Shown piece after piece: positions 49,333 to 62,040 of a stretch of DNA of 64,000 nucleotides (its first letter is position 1; every line of letters begins with the position of its first letter). Below the pieces are notes generated by a model that was not told the origin of the DNA, did no database searches, and saw only the letters and a list, made by a program, of their open reading frames with translations. Origin of the DNA: Ridgeia piscesae (lineage: Eukaryota; Annelida; Polychaeta; Sabellida; Siboglinidae); assembly GCA_025642075.2 (NCBI GenBank), contig JAODUO010000952.1:1-64000 (forward strand). The letters run 5' to 3'. The translations under genes and the position numbers were made by a program.

Positions 49333-52300
49333 ATTTGTGTCCTGCCTTACTTGGGAGTAGTGTCCTGATTTACTTGGGACTAGTGTCCTGATTTACCTGG
49401 GCATATTGTCCCATCTTACCTGGGAGTGGTGTCTTGTCTTACCTGGGAGTGGTGTCTTGTCTTACCTGGGAGTGGTGTCTTGTCTTACCTGGGAGTAGTG
49501 TCCTGTCTTACCTGGGAGTAGTGTCCTGTCTTACCTGGGAGTGGTGTCATGTCTTCCCTGGGAGTGGTGTCTTGTCTTATCTGGGAGTAGTGTCCTGTCT
49601 TACCTGGGAGTAGTGTCCTGTCTTACCTGGGAGTGGTGTCCTGTCTTCCCTGGGAGTGGTGTCTTGTCTTATCTGGGAGTAGTGTCCTGTCTTACCTGGG
49701 AGTAGTGTCCTGTCTTACCTGGGAGTGGTGTCTTGTCTTACCTGGGAGTGGTGTCTTGTCTTACCTGGGAGTAGTGTCCTGTCTTACCTGGGAGTAGTGT
49801 CCTGTCTTACCTGGGAGTAGTGTCCTGTCTTACCTGGGAGTAGTGTCCTGTCTTACCTGGGAGTGGTGTCTTGTCTTACCTGGGAGTAGTGTCCTGTCTT
49901 ACCTGGGAGTAGTGTCCTGTCTTACCTGGGAGTAGTGTCCTGTCTTACGTGGGAGTGGTGTCCTGACTTACGTGGGAGTGGTGTCCTGTCTTACCTGGGA
50001 GTGGTGTCCTGTATTACATGGGAGTGGTGTCCTGTCTTACGTGGGAGTGGTGTCCTGACTTACGTGGGAGTGGTGTCCTGTCTTACCTGGGAGTGGTGTC
50101 CTGTCTTACATGGGAGTGGTGTCCTGTCTTACGTGGGAGTGGTGTCCTGTCTTACATGGGAGTGGTGTCCTGTCTTAAATGGGAGTGGTGTCCTGTATTA
50201 CGTGGAATGGTGTCCTGTCTTACGTGGGAGTAGTGTCCTGTCTTACGTGGGAGTGGTGTCCTGACTTACGTGGGAGTGGTGTCCTGTCTTACGTGGGAGT
50301 GGTGTCCTGTATTACGTGGAATGGTGTCCTGTCTTACATGGGGTTTGTGTCCTGACTTATCTGGGAGTGGTGTCTTGTCTTACCTGGGAGTGGTGTCCTG
50401 TCTTACGTGGGAGTAGTGTCCTGTCTTACATGGGGTTTGTGTCCTGACTTACCTGGGAGTGGTGTCCTGCATTACCTGGGAGTAGTGTCCTGTCTTACAT
50501 GGGGTTTGTGTCCTGTCTTATCTGGGAGTGGTGTCTTGTCTTACCTGGGAGTGGTGTCCTGTCTTACCTGGGAGTAGTGTCCTGTCTTACAAGGGGTTTG
50601 TGTCCTGTCTTATCTGGGAGTGGTGTCCTGTCTTACGTGAGAATGGTGTCCTGTCTTACATGGGAGTAGTGTCCTGTCTTACATGGGAGTAGTGTCCTGT
50701 CTTACGTGAGAATGGTGTCCTGTATTACCTGGGAGTAGTGTCCTGTCTTACGTGGGAGTGGTGTCCTGTCTTACCTGGGAGTGGTGTCCTGTCTTACGTG
50801 GGAGTGGTGTCCTGTCTTATCTGGGAAGGGTGTCCTGTATTACATGGGGTTTGTGTCCTGTCGTATCTGGGAGTAGTGTTCTGTCTTACATGGGGTTTGT
50901 GTCCTGTCTTATCTGGGAGTGGTGTCCTGTATTACCTGGGAGTATAGTCCTGTCTTACATGGGAGTGGTGTCCTGTCTTACATGGGAGTGGTGTCCTGTC
51001 TTACGTGGGAGTGGTGTCCTGTCTTACATGGGAGTGGTGTCCTGTCTTACCTGGGAGTGGTGTCCTGTCTTACATGGGAGTGGTGTCCTGTCTTACGTGG
51101 GAGTGGTGTCCTGTCTTACATGGGAGTGGTGTCCTGTCTTACCTGGGAGTGGTGTCCTGTCTTACGTGGGAATGGTGTCCTGTCTTACATGGGAGTGGTG
51201 TCCTGTCTTACGTGGGAGTGGTGTCCTGTCTTACATGGGAGTGGTGTCCTGTCTTACATGGGAGTGGTGTCCTGTCTTACGTGGGAGTGGTGTCCTGTCT
51301 TACCTGGGAGTAGTGTCCTGTCTTACGTGGGAGTGGTGTCCTGTCGTTACATGGGAGTAGTGTCCTGTCTTACCTGGGAGTGGTGTCCTGTCTTACCTGG
51401 GAGTAGTGTCCTGTCTTACCTGGGAGTGGTGTCCTGTCGTACATGGGAGTAGTGTCCTGTCTTACGTGGGAGTGGTGTCCTGTATTACGTGGAATGGTGT
51501 CCTGTCTTACATGGGAGTAGTGTCCTGTCTTACATGGGAGTGGTGTCCTGTATTACGTGGAATGGTGTCCTGTCTTACATGGAAGTGGTGTCCTGTCTTA
51601 CATGGGAGTGGTGTCCTGTATTACCTGGGAGTAGTGTCCTGTCTTACCTGGGAGTAGTGTCCTGTCTTATGTGGGAGTGGTGTCCTGTCGTACATGGGAG
51701 TAGTGTCCTGTCTTACGTGGGAGTGGTGTCCTGACTTACATGGAAGTGGTGTCCTGTCTTACATGGGAGTGGTGTCCTGTCTTACGTGGGAGTAGTGTCC
51801 TGTCTTACGTGGGAGTGGTGTCCTGACTTACGTGGGAGTGGTGTCCTGTCTTACCTGGGAGTGGTGTCCTGTCATTACATGGGAGTGGTGTCCTGTCTTA
51901 CGTGGGAGTGGTGTCCTGTCTTACGTGGGAGTGGTGTCCTGTCTTACCTGGGAGTGGTGTCCTGTCTTACATGGGAGTGGTGTCCTGTCTTACGTGGGAG
52001 TGGTGTCCTGTCTTACATGGGAGTGGTGTCCTGTCTTACATGGGAGTGGTGTCCTGTATTACGTGGAATGGTGTCCTGTCTTACGTGGGAGTAGTGTCCT
52101 GTCTTACGTGGGAGTGGTGTCCTGTCTTACGTGGGAGTGGTGTCCTGTCTTACGTGGGAGTGGTGTCCTGTATTACGTGGAATGGTGTCCTGTCTTACAT
52201 GGGGTTTGTGTCCTGACTTATCTGGGAGTGGTGTCTTGTCTTACCTGGGAGTGGTGTCCTGTCTTACGTGGGAGTAGTGTCCTGTCTTACATGGGGTTTG

Positions 52301-53215
52301 TGTCCTGACTTACCTGGGAGTGGTGTCCTGTCTTACGTGGGAGTAGTGTCCTGTCTTACATGGGGTTTGTGTCCTGACTTACCTGGGAGTGGTGTCCTGT
52401 CTTACGTGGGAGTAGTGTCCTGTCTTACATGGGGTTTGTGTCCTGACTTACCTGGGAGTGGTGTCCTGCATTACCTGGGAGTAGTGTCCTGTCTTACATG
52501 GGGTTTGTGTCCTGTCTTATCTGGGAGTGGTGTCTTGTCTTACCTGGGAGTGGTGTCCTGTCTTACCTGGGAGTAGTGTCCTGTCTTACAAGGGGTTTGT
52601 GTCCTGTCTTATCTGGGAGTGGTGTCCTGTCTTACGTGAGAATGGTGTCCTGTCTTACATGGGAGTAGTGTCCTGTCTTACATGGGAGTAGTGTCCTGTC
52701 TTACATGGGAGTGGTGTCCTGTCTTACTGGGAGTAGTGTCCTGTCTTACATGGGAGTGTGTCCTGTCTTACTGGGAGTGGTGTCCTGTCTTACTGGGAGT
52801 GGTGTCCTGTCTTACCTGGGAGGGTGTCCTGTATTTCCGTGAGAATAGTGTCCTGTCTTACCTGGGAGTGGTGTCCTGTCTTACTGGGAGTAGTGTCCTG
52901 TCTTACATGGGAGTAGTGTCCTGTCTTACAGTGAGAATGGTGTCCTGTATTACCTGGGAGTGGTGTCCTGTCTTACTGGGAGTGGTGTCCTGTCTTACTG
53001 GGAGTGGTGTCCTGTCTTACGTGGGAGTGGTGTCCTGTCTTACTGGGAAGGGTGTCCTGTATTACATGGGTGGTGTCCTGTCTTATTGGTAGAGTGGTGT
53101 CCTGTATTACATGGGAGTGGTGTCCTGTCTTACTGGGAGGGTGTGTAACTGGGAGTGAGTAGTCCTGTTACCTGGAGAGTGGTGTCGATACATGGTGAGG
53201 TGCCTGTCTTAGGGT
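49333..53215. repeat. 23-bp minisatellite carrying a 5' splice-site consensus
   Basis: About 165 copies of tcttacctgggagtggtgtcctg. On the gene strand the unit reads ...ctcCCAG|GTAAGA..., a perfect donor. Variants change the -1 base (CAC or CAT in place of CAG) or insert tttg. 50,340-50,950 and 52,200-52,690 are similar higher-order blocks containing atggggtttgtgtcc units. The last about 150 bp (53,060-53,215) is irregular, with many single-base losses. All open frames across it are artefacts. Confidence 0.97.
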
Positions 53216-54232
53216 GAGGGGTGGAGACGTGAGAATGGAGACGGGTGAGAATGGAGACTGGGGAGAATGGAGACAGGGTGAGATGGCTGACAGGGTGAAA
53301 TGGAGACAGGGTGAGAATGGAGACAGGGGAGTGGGCTGGTAGATGGAGACAGGGTGAGAATGGAGACAGGGTTGAGCATGGATGGGACAGGGTGAGAATG
53401 GAGACGGGTGAGAATGGAGACAGGGTGAGAAGTGGAGACGGGTGAGAATGGAACAGGGTGAGAATGGAGACAGGGTGAGATGGAGACGGGTGAGAATGGA
53501 GACAGGGTGAGAATGGAGACAGGGTGAGAATGGAGACGGGTGAGATGGAGACGGGTGAGAATGGAGACAGGGTGAGAATGGAGACAGGGTGAGAATGGAG
53601 ACAGGGTGAGAATGGAGACAGGGTGAGAATGGAGACGGGTGAGAATGGAACGGGTGAGAATGGAGACAGGGTGAGAATGGAGACAGGGTGAGAATGGAGA
53701 CAGGGTGAGAATGGAGACATGGGTGAGAATGGAGACAGGGTGAGAATGGAGACAGGGTGAGAGTGGAGACAGGGTGAGAATGGAGACAGGGTGAGAATGG
53801 AGACAGGGTGAGAATGGAGACTGGGTGAGAATGGAGACAGGGTGAGAATGGAGACAGGGTGAGAATGGAGACTGGGTGAGAATGGAGACAGGGTGAGAAT
53901 GGAGACAGGGTGAGAATGGAGACAGGGTGAGAATGGAGACTGGTGGTGGAGACTGGGTGAGAATGGAGACAGGGTGAGAATGGAGACAGGGTGAGAATGG
54001 AGACAGGGTGAGAATGGAGACAGGGTGAGAATGGAGACTGGGTGAGAATGGAGACAGGGTGAGAATGGAGACAGGGTGAGAATGGAGACAGGGTGAGAAT
54101 GGAGACAGGGTGAGAATGGAGACAGGGTGAGAAGTGGAGACAGGGTGAGAATGGAGACAGGGTGAGAGTGGAGACAGGGTGAGAATGGAGACTGGGTGAG
54201 AATGGAGACTGGGTGAGAATGGAGACAGGATG
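53216..54232. repeat. 17-bp minisatellite (gagacagggtgagaatg)
   Basis: About 60 copies. The first third (53,216-53,560) has frequent one-base deletions, the rest is regular. Ser/Pro/His-rich frames on the minus strand are artefacts. Confidence 0.97.
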
Positions 54233-54759
54233 TGAAACACAGTTGTATGGATATGACACTGGTGTTACAGTGGAAAGAAATTTGACATTTTATGGACACT
54301 GTTGGAAATAGCATGTCCAATGTGACTCACAAATACAATCAATGGGAGACAGTGCATAAAATGTGTCCAAGTTCATTAACATGAAACCTCTTTGTTAATA
54401 CGTAAAAAAATAGTGTGATTACGCATGCATGTGTGTGGGTGACCTATAAACAAACTGCTTTAAAGGTTTCACTCTGCATATTGGATGTGGTCTTTGCCCT
54501 GTCAAAAGATAAAAATAAACAGCCAGTTTAGATAACTATTTAATGCCTTTTAATAACTAACATATGAAAGATGTCTTTATTTTAGATCATTTCACTAGAA
54601 AAACTCTTTATCATTTTGGTGCTGTAGTGTTTAGTTTTGTAGCTCATAATGTCGTGTTATGGAAGAGACAAATGAAAAGTGTAAACCAAATGTAACGTTT
54701 GGGTGGAAATCTATTACAGTGAAACAAGCGAGTCTGGATGAAGACAGCTGCCAACTCAC
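54233..54759. other. Intron next to the ETFDH donor at 54,759
   Basis: No coding feature. Examined for the missing exon without success. Confidence 0.6.
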
Positions 54760-54836
54760 TCCCATGTCCTTCCAGCCTGGCAGCAGCTCATTGAGTGCAA
54801 TTGGTTCTATGCATGCCCCTGACAGTGTGTGGCGAC
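54760..54836 (-). CDS. ETFDH: ETFDH exon (25 codons)
   Basis: 77 bp. Acceptor atttcgtcag, then GT completing Gly; donor GGA|gtgagt, phase 0. Codes RHTLSGACIEPIALNELLPG then WKDMG, the conserved HTLSGA...LxELxPxW segment. In other ETF-QO proteins about 28 residues follow before the next exon seen here, and these are missing. Confidence 0.93.
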
Positions 54837-55104
54837 CTGACGAAATACAACCACACAACAAACCTCAACAACAATACCTGCCCGGGTCACACGAACAGAC
54901 CCAATATAAGTTAATTAAGTCAGACGTGTACCATGGATCAACACTATACGTGAAATAAATGTATCAATATACACACAACAACAAATTTGATGCTGAAAAA
55001 CATCTATTATGTAACGTGAAAAAGAGGACAAAGTATATTACTAATAAATGACAGGAAAAAGTAATAATGTTTAACTGATCAATATTTATAATACAAATAT
55101 TGAC

Positions 55105-55182
55105 AAGTAAAACACACACGCATGCATGCGCGCACATGCACACACACACACCCATACACACACACCACACACACACCACACA

Positions 55183-55250
<68 letters not shown>
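55105..55250. repeat. (CA)n microsatellite
   Basis: CA repeat with CC interruptions in an ETFDH intron. Cys/Val and Thr/His frames over it are artefacts. Confidence 0.95.
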
Positions 55251-55252
<2 letters not shown>

Positions 55253-55286
55253 GTTCAGTTGAACAGAATGTTGACATATCTAGGCA

Positions 55287-55352
55287 GCACTCAGTCATGC
55301 ATGAACTCAGTCATGCATGAACTCAGTCATGCATGAACTCAGTCATGCATGA
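55287..55352. repeat. 16-bp tandem repeat (cagtcatgcatgaact)
   Basis: Four copies, starting about 20 nt into the intron after the donor at 55,370. Each unit contains the palindrome tcatgcatga. Confidence 0.95.
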
Positions 55353-55370
55353 AGTATGTTTTCTCCTTAC

Positions 55371-55523
55371 CTAGCTCCGAGGCTTTCTCCACAACACACA
55401 CTCGTAGCTCCTTGCCCTGCTCAGTGGCCATCTGTTTGAGGCGGATGGCCGCAGACAGTCCAGCTGGGCCGCCCCCCACAATCACCACATCTGCCTCATC
55501 CTCAAAACGCTCCATGCTCACCT
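55371..55523 (-). CDS. ETFDH: ETFDH exon (FAD dinucleotide-binding motif)
   Basis: 153 bp. Acceptor atacttacag, then AG completing a Glu codon; donor CTAG|gtaagg, phase 1. Codes [37 protein letters not shown] and [22 protein letters not shown] with the later acidic end of the second strand (VVE) is the Rossmann FAD-binding motif of ETF-QO. Confidence 0.97.
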
Positions 55524-55619
55524 CTGTAAGTATAAACCAGTTGTATGGCTGAGTACAGGTCTGACAACAATACCACGATACATGTCTACAACTGTACAAC
55601 ATTGTGTCACATTTCACCA

Positions 55620-58600
55620 AAACCAATGACCTGCATGTGTTACCACCTAACAGCAGATACCCAATGACCTGCATGTGTTACCACCTACCAGCAGATACCT
55701 AATGACCTGCATGTGTTACCACCTACCAGCAGATACCCAATGACCTGCATGTGTTACCACCTACCAGCAGATACCTAACGACCTGCATGTGTTACCACCT
55801 ACCAGCAGATACCTAACGACCTGCATGTGTTACCACCTACCAGCAGATACCCAATGACCTGCATGTGTTACCACCTACCAGCAGATACCCAATGACCTGC
55901 ATGTGTTACCACCTAACAGCAGATACCAATGACCTGCATGTGTTACCACCTACCAGCAGATACCCAATGACCTGCATGTGTTACCACCTACCAGCAGATA
56001 CCAATGACCTGCATGTGTTACCACCTAACAGCAGATACCAATGACCTGCATGTGTTACCACCTACCAGCAGATACCAATGACCTGCATGTGTTACCACCT
56101 ACCAGCAGATACCTAACGACCTGCATGTGTTACCACCTAACAGCAGATACCAATGACCTGCATGTGTTACCACCTACCAGCAGATACCCAATGACCTGCA
56201 TGTGTTACCACCTAACAGCAGATACCCAATGACCTGCATGTGTTACCACCTAACAGCAGATACCCAATGACCTGCATGTGTTACCACCTAACAGCAGATA
56301 CCTAATGACCTGCATGTGTTACCACCTAACCCGCAGATACCTAACGACCTGCATGTGTTACCACCTAACCCGCAGATACCTAATGACCTGCATGTGTTAC
56401 CACCTAACAGCAGATACCCAATGACCTGCATGTGTTACCACCTACCAGCAGATACCTAATGACCTGCATGTGTTACCACCTACCAGCAGATACCTAATGA
56501 CCTGCATGTGTTACCACCTACCAGCAGATACCCAATGACCTGCATGTGTTACCACCTAACAGCAGATACCAATGACCTGCATGTGTTACCACCTACCAGC
56601 AGATACCTAATGACCTGCATGTGTTACCACCTAACCCGCAGATACCTAATGACCTGCATGTGTTACCACCTAACAGCAGATACCAATGACCTGCATGTGT
56701 TACCACCTAACAGCAGATACCTAATGACCTGCATGTGTTACCACCTATCACCAGATACCAATGACCTGCATGTGTTACCACCTACCAGCAGATACCAATG
56801 ACCTGCATGTGTTACCACCTACCAGCAGATACCAATGACCTGCATGTGTTACCACCTACCAGCAGATACCAATGACCTGCATGTGTTACCACCTACCAGC
56901 AGATACCAATGACCTGCATGTGTTACCACCTACCAGCAGATACCAATGACCTGCATGTGTTACCACCTACCAGCAGATACCAATGACCTGCATGTGTTAC
57001 CACCTACCAGCAGATACCAATGACCTGCATGTGTTACCACCTACCAGCAGATACCAATGACCTGCATGTGTTACCACCTACCAGCAGATACCAATGACCT
57101 GCATGTGTTACCACCTACCAGCAGATACCAATGACCTGCATGTGTTACCACCTACCAGCAGATACCAATGACCTGCATGTGTTACCACCTACCAGCAGAT
57201 ACCAATGACCTGCATGTGTTACCACCTACCAGCAGATACCAATGACCTGCATGTGTTACCACCTACCAGCAGATACCAATGACCTGCATGTGTTACCACC
57301 TACCAGCAGATACCAATGACCTGCATGTGTTACCACCTACCAGCAGATACCAATGACCTGCATGTGTTACCACCTACCAGCAGATACCAATGACCTGCAT
57401 GTGTTACCACCTACCAGCAGATACCTAATGACCTGCATGTGTTACCACCTAACAGCAGATACCAATGACCTGCATGTGTTACCACCTACCAGCAGATACC
57501 TAAGACCTGCATGTGTTACCACCTACCAGCAGATACCAATGACCTGCATGTGTTACCACCTACCAGCAGATACCTAATGACCTGCATGTGTTACCACCTA
57601 ACAGCAGATACCAATGACCTGCATGTGTTACCACCTACCAGCAGATACCTAACGACCTGCATGTGTTACCACCTAACAGCAGATACCAATGACCTGCATG
57701 TGTTACCACCTACCAGCAGATACCTAATGACCTGCATGTGTTACCACCTAACAGCAGATACCTAATGACCTGCATGTGTTACCACCTATCAGCAGATACC
57801 TAACGACCTGCATGTGTTACCACCTAACAGCAGATACCCAATGACCTGCATGTGTTACCACCTACCAGCAGATACCTAATGACCTGCATGTGTTACCACC
57901 TAACAGCAGATACCCAATGACCTGCATGTGTTACCACCTACAGCAGATACCTAATGACCTGCATGTGTTACCACCTAACAGCAGATACCCAATGACCTGC
58001 ATGTGTTACCACCTACCAGCAGATACCCAATGACCTGCATGTGTTACCACCTACCAGCAGATACCTAATGACCTGCATGTGTTACCACCTACCAGCAGAT
58101 ACCAATGACCTGCATGTGTTACCACCTACCAGCAGATACCAATGACCTGCATGTGTTACCACCTAACAGCAGATACCCAATGACCTGCATGTGTTACCAC
58201 CTACCGGCAGATACCAATGACCTGCATGTGTTACCACCTACCAGCAGATACCCAATGACCTGCATGTGTTACCACCTACCAGCAGATACCCAATGACCTG
58301 CATGTGTTACCACCTACCAGCAGATACCTAATGACCTGCATGTGTTACCACCTACCAGCAGATACCTAATGACCTGCATGTGTTACCACCTACCAGCAGA
58401 TACCTAATGACCTGCATGTGTTACCACCTACCAGCAGATACCTAATGACCTGCATGTGTTACCACCTACCAGCAGATACCCAATGACCTGCATGTGTTAC
58501 CACCTACCAGCAGATACCCAACGACCTGCATGTGTTACCACCTACCAGCAGATACCCAACGACCTGCATGTGTTACCACCTACCAGCAGATACCTAATGA

Positions 58601-59160
58601 CCTGCATGTGTTACCACCTACCAGCAGATACCTAATGACCTGCATGTGTTACCACCTACCAGCAGATACCTAATGACCTGCATGTGTTACTACCTACCAG
58701 CAGATACCTAATGACCTGCATGTGTTACCACCTATCAGCAGATACCCAACGACATGCATGTGTTACCACCTACCAGCAGATACCTAATGACCTGCATGTG
58801 TTACTACCTATCAGCAGATACCCAATGACCTGCATGTGTTACCACCTAGGCACCTATCACCAGATACCTAATGACCTGCATGTGTTACCACCTACCAGCA
58901 GATACCTAATGACCTGCATGTGTTACCACCTACCAGCAGATACCTAATGACCTGCATGTGTTACCACCTACCAGCAGATACCTAACGACCTGCATGTGTT
59001 ACCACCTACCAGCAGATACCTAATGACCTGCATGTGTTACTACCTATCAGCAGATACCCAATGACCTGCATGTGTTACCACCTAGGCACCTATCACCAGA
59101 TACCCAATGACCGGCATATGTTACCACCTACCAGCAGATACCCAATTACATGCATGTTTT
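55620..59160. repeat. 37/38-bp minisatellite (aatgacctgcatgtgttaccacctaccagcagatacc)
   Basis: About 94 copies. Length alternates between 37 and 38 (one or two c, or a t, before aatgacc), and taccagcag/taacagcag variants are interspersed. It begins about 95 nt upstream of the acceptor at 55,524. Open frames are artefacts. Confidence 0.97.
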
Positions 59161-59647
59161 ACCACCTACCACTCTTTTAGAGACAGTCACATTGCTAACA
59201 ACATTTAAATAGTATTAAACACATATCTTCCATGTGGCATTTAATATACAGCCAAGCATTTCAACACAGACATTATGTGAAGATTGTGGGTCAAAGTCAT
59301 CTGGTTTAATTCACTATGGGTTAAAATAAAAAAATAAAAGTATAGCTGTTAAGAAAATAATGAAAAGAATTTATTATGATCATCAAACTTGTAAATGTGC
59401 ATAGCTAAGTTCTTATATATGTAGCACGGTATCCTGTAAACACTTTGCTCCATGGCATACCTGTTCAATTAACATTATCTTGACATCTCCTAAAAGTGTA
59501 CCTAGCATAGAACCAACCATAAGATCTAACAATTAGTTTCAACATGTTGATGACATCAACGTGATAGTATTGATACTGTGGATACTGAATATAAGTTCCA
59601 TGAGACCAACGTGAGACAACTGTAGAACATGTAACTGGTGAGTGGTC
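59161..59647. other. Intron sequence between two minisatellites
   Basis: No supported feature. Confidence 0.6.
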
Positions 59648-61289
59648 TGTCTGTCTGCAGTGTTGTCAGTGTTGTCAGTGTTGTCAGTGTTGTCAGTGTT
59701 GTCAGTGTTGTCAGTGTTGTCAGTGCTGTCAGTGTTGTCAGTGTTGTCAGTGTTGTCAGTGTTGTCAGTGCTGTCAGTGCTGTCAGTGCTGTCAGTGCTG
59801 TCATTGCAGTCAGTGCTGTCAGTGTTGTCAGTGTTGTCAGTGTTGTCAGTGCTGTCAGTGCTGTCAGTGCTGTCATTGCAGTCAGTGCTGTCAGTGTTGC
59901 CAGTGCTGTCAGTATCGTCAGTGCTGTCAGTGCTGTCAGTGCTGTCAGTGCTGTCAGTGCTGTCAGTGCTGTCAGTGCTGTCAGTGCTATCAGTGTTGTC
60001 AGTGCTGTCAGTGCTATCAGTGTTGTCAGTGCTGTCAGTGTTGTCAGTGCTGTCAGTGCTATCAGTGTTGTCAGTGCTGTCAGTGCTGTCAGTGTTGTCA
60101 GTGTTGTCAGTGTTGTCAGTGTCAGTGCTACCAGTGCTGTCAGTGTTGTCAGTGCTGTCAGTGCTGTCAGTGTTGTCAGTGCTGTCAGTGCTGTCAGTGC
60201 TATCAGTGTTGTCAGTGCTGTCAGTGCTATCAGTGTTGTCAGTGCTGTCAGTGCTATCAGTGTTGTCAGTGCTGTCAGTGCTACCAGTGCTGTCAGTGCT
60301 GTCAGTGCTGTCAGTGTTGTCAGTGCTATCAGTGTTGTCAGTGCTGTCAGTGCTATCAGTGTTGTCAGTGCTACCAGTGCTGTCAGTGCTGTCAGTGCTG
60401 TCAGTGCTATCAGTGTTGTCAGTGCTGTCAGTGCTATCAGTGTTGTCAGTGCTGTCAGTGCTGTCAGTGCTACCAGTGCTGTCAGTGCTGTCAGTGTTGT
60501 CAGTGCTATCAGTGCTACCAGTGCTGTCAGTGCTGTCAGTGCTGTCATTGCAGTCAGTGATGGCAGTGTTGCCAGTGTTGCCAGTGCTGTCAGTGCTGTC
60601 AGTGCTGTCAGTGCTATCAGTGTTGTCAGTGCTATCAGTGTTGTCAGTGCTGTCAGTGTTGTCAGTGCTGTCAGTGCTATCAGTGTTGTCAGTGTTGTCA
60701 GTGCTGTCAGTGCTGTCAGTGCTGTCAGTGCTGTCAGTGCTGTCAGTGCTGTCAGTGTTGTCAGTGCTGTCAGTGCTGTCAGTGCTGTCAGTGCTGTCAG
60801 TGTTGTCAGTGCTGTCAGTGTTGTCAGTGCTGTCAGTGTTGTCAGTGCTGTCAGTGTTGTCAGTGCTGTCAGTGCTGTCAGTGTTGTCAGTGTTGCCAGT
60901 GTTGCCAGTGTTGTCAGTGATGGCAGTGTTGTCAGTGTTGTCAGTGCTGTCAGTGTTGTCAGTGCTGTCAGTGCTGTCAGTGTTGTCAGTGCTGTCAGTG
61001 CTGTCAGTGCTATCAGTGTTGTCAGTGCTGTCAGTGCTGTCAGTGCTGTCAGTGCTGTCAGTGTTGTCAGTGTTGTCAGTGCTGTCAGTGCTGTCAGTGT
61101 TGTCAGTGTTGTCAGTGCTGTCAGTGTTGTCAGTGTTGTCAGTGTTGCCAGTGATGGCAGTGTTGTCAGTGTTGTCAGTGCTGTCAGTGCTGTCAGTGCT
61201 GTCAGTGTTGTCAGTGTTGTCAGTGCTGTCAGTGTTGTCAGTGCTGTCAGTGTTGTCAGTGTTGTCAGTGCTGCCAGTGCTGTCAGTGC
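59648..61289. repeat. 9-bp minisatellite (tgtcagtgt / tgtcagtgc)
   Basis: About 180 copies with ctatcagtg, taccagtgc, tgccagtg and gatggcag variants. It directly abuts the donor at 61,293: the intron reads gtgagc and then the first unit actgacagc. As 9 is a multiple of 3, all frames stay open for up to 623 codons (Thr-Asp-Ser/Asn, Val-Leu-Ser); these are not proteins. Confidence 0.97.
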
Positions 61290-61293
61290 TCAC

Positions 61294-61404
61294 CTTTCCA
61301 CCGGGGGTCAGTCTCCCGCGGCACCACTGTGTAATGGGTCGTGATCCGGGCTGCAGCGCCATCTGTTGCCAACAGTCGTTGACATTGCTTGAGCACACTC
61401 CACA
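61294..61404 (-). CDS. ETFDH: ETFDH exon (most upstream one in the window)
   Basis: 111 bp. Acceptor ctctctttgcag, donor AAAG|gtgagc, 2 nt of a split codon at the start and phase 1 out. Codes WSVLKQCQRLLATDG, AARITTHYTVVPRETDPRWK, the segment directly before the MERF...FAD motif exon. The presequence and initiator ATG must lie in one or more exons beyond 64,000; none was found at 61,405-64,000. Confidence 0.93.
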
Positions 61405-62040
61405 CTGCAAAGAGAGAGGGCCATAGATGTCAGGTGTAAGATATCAATCAGAATATTATCCCAGCAGCTAACTACAGTGAATGACTGTGCCATTGTGACA
61501 GAAAGCCTCTTGTCACTTATCTTGCTTAACCAGTTGCCAAACTGAGAATATTACTCTAGTCTGCATTGTCTCCAAATCTGTTTTGTCACAATAACTACTA
61601 ACACTGTTATGTCAGCAATATGCATGTATATTGGTATCGCATTATAACATTTGTTATTAGTGTAACTCCTAACTGAAGGTAATAAGAGGAACCAACATGA
61701 GAAACCAATGAGCTGGCATACATGCTGAAGAAACAAGGGCATAACCAAACAAGTTTGAGGCATTCATCTTGTTGATTGTAATTGCAAATTCACACTAGGC
61801 GTATAGACCACAGAACTGCATTGTGTTCCTTTTTAAGAAACCATGTGAATATCTTTTTTTTCTCAAACATTCCCCCAGTTCAGAATTTGTAAGAGGTGAA
61901 TTATGTTTACATATCCTCAAAGATATAACTACATCATGTACGAGTGTTGTTCAATGTCAATGGATGGATGAAGAAGCTAGGAGGCTAAGGAGGATAGGCA
62001 GCATTAAAGAGATAGGTTTTTAGACGTCGGCGGAATGAAA
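61405..62040. other. Intron or flank without supported features
   Basis: No upstream ETFDH exon is recognised here. Confidence 0.5.

Noticed and set aside
53130..54320. Frames of 343-396 codons with Ser-Pro-His repeats
   Set aside because: Product of the 17-bp minisatellite. The frames are shifted by indels and have no non-repeat domain.
54659..54958. 99-codon plus-strand frame
   Set aside because: Antisense to the ETFDH exon at 54,760-54,836; most of the frame is intron.
55620..59160. CRISPR-like array of 37-bp repeats
   Set aside because: The units are contiguous with no unique spacers, lie in a eukaryotic intron and have no cas genes. It is a minisatellite.
59539..61426. Frames of 568-623 codons with Thr-Asp-Ser or Val-Leu-Ser repeats
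   Set aside because: The 9-bp repeat keeps every frame open. The minus frame enters the ETFDH exon out of its true frame.
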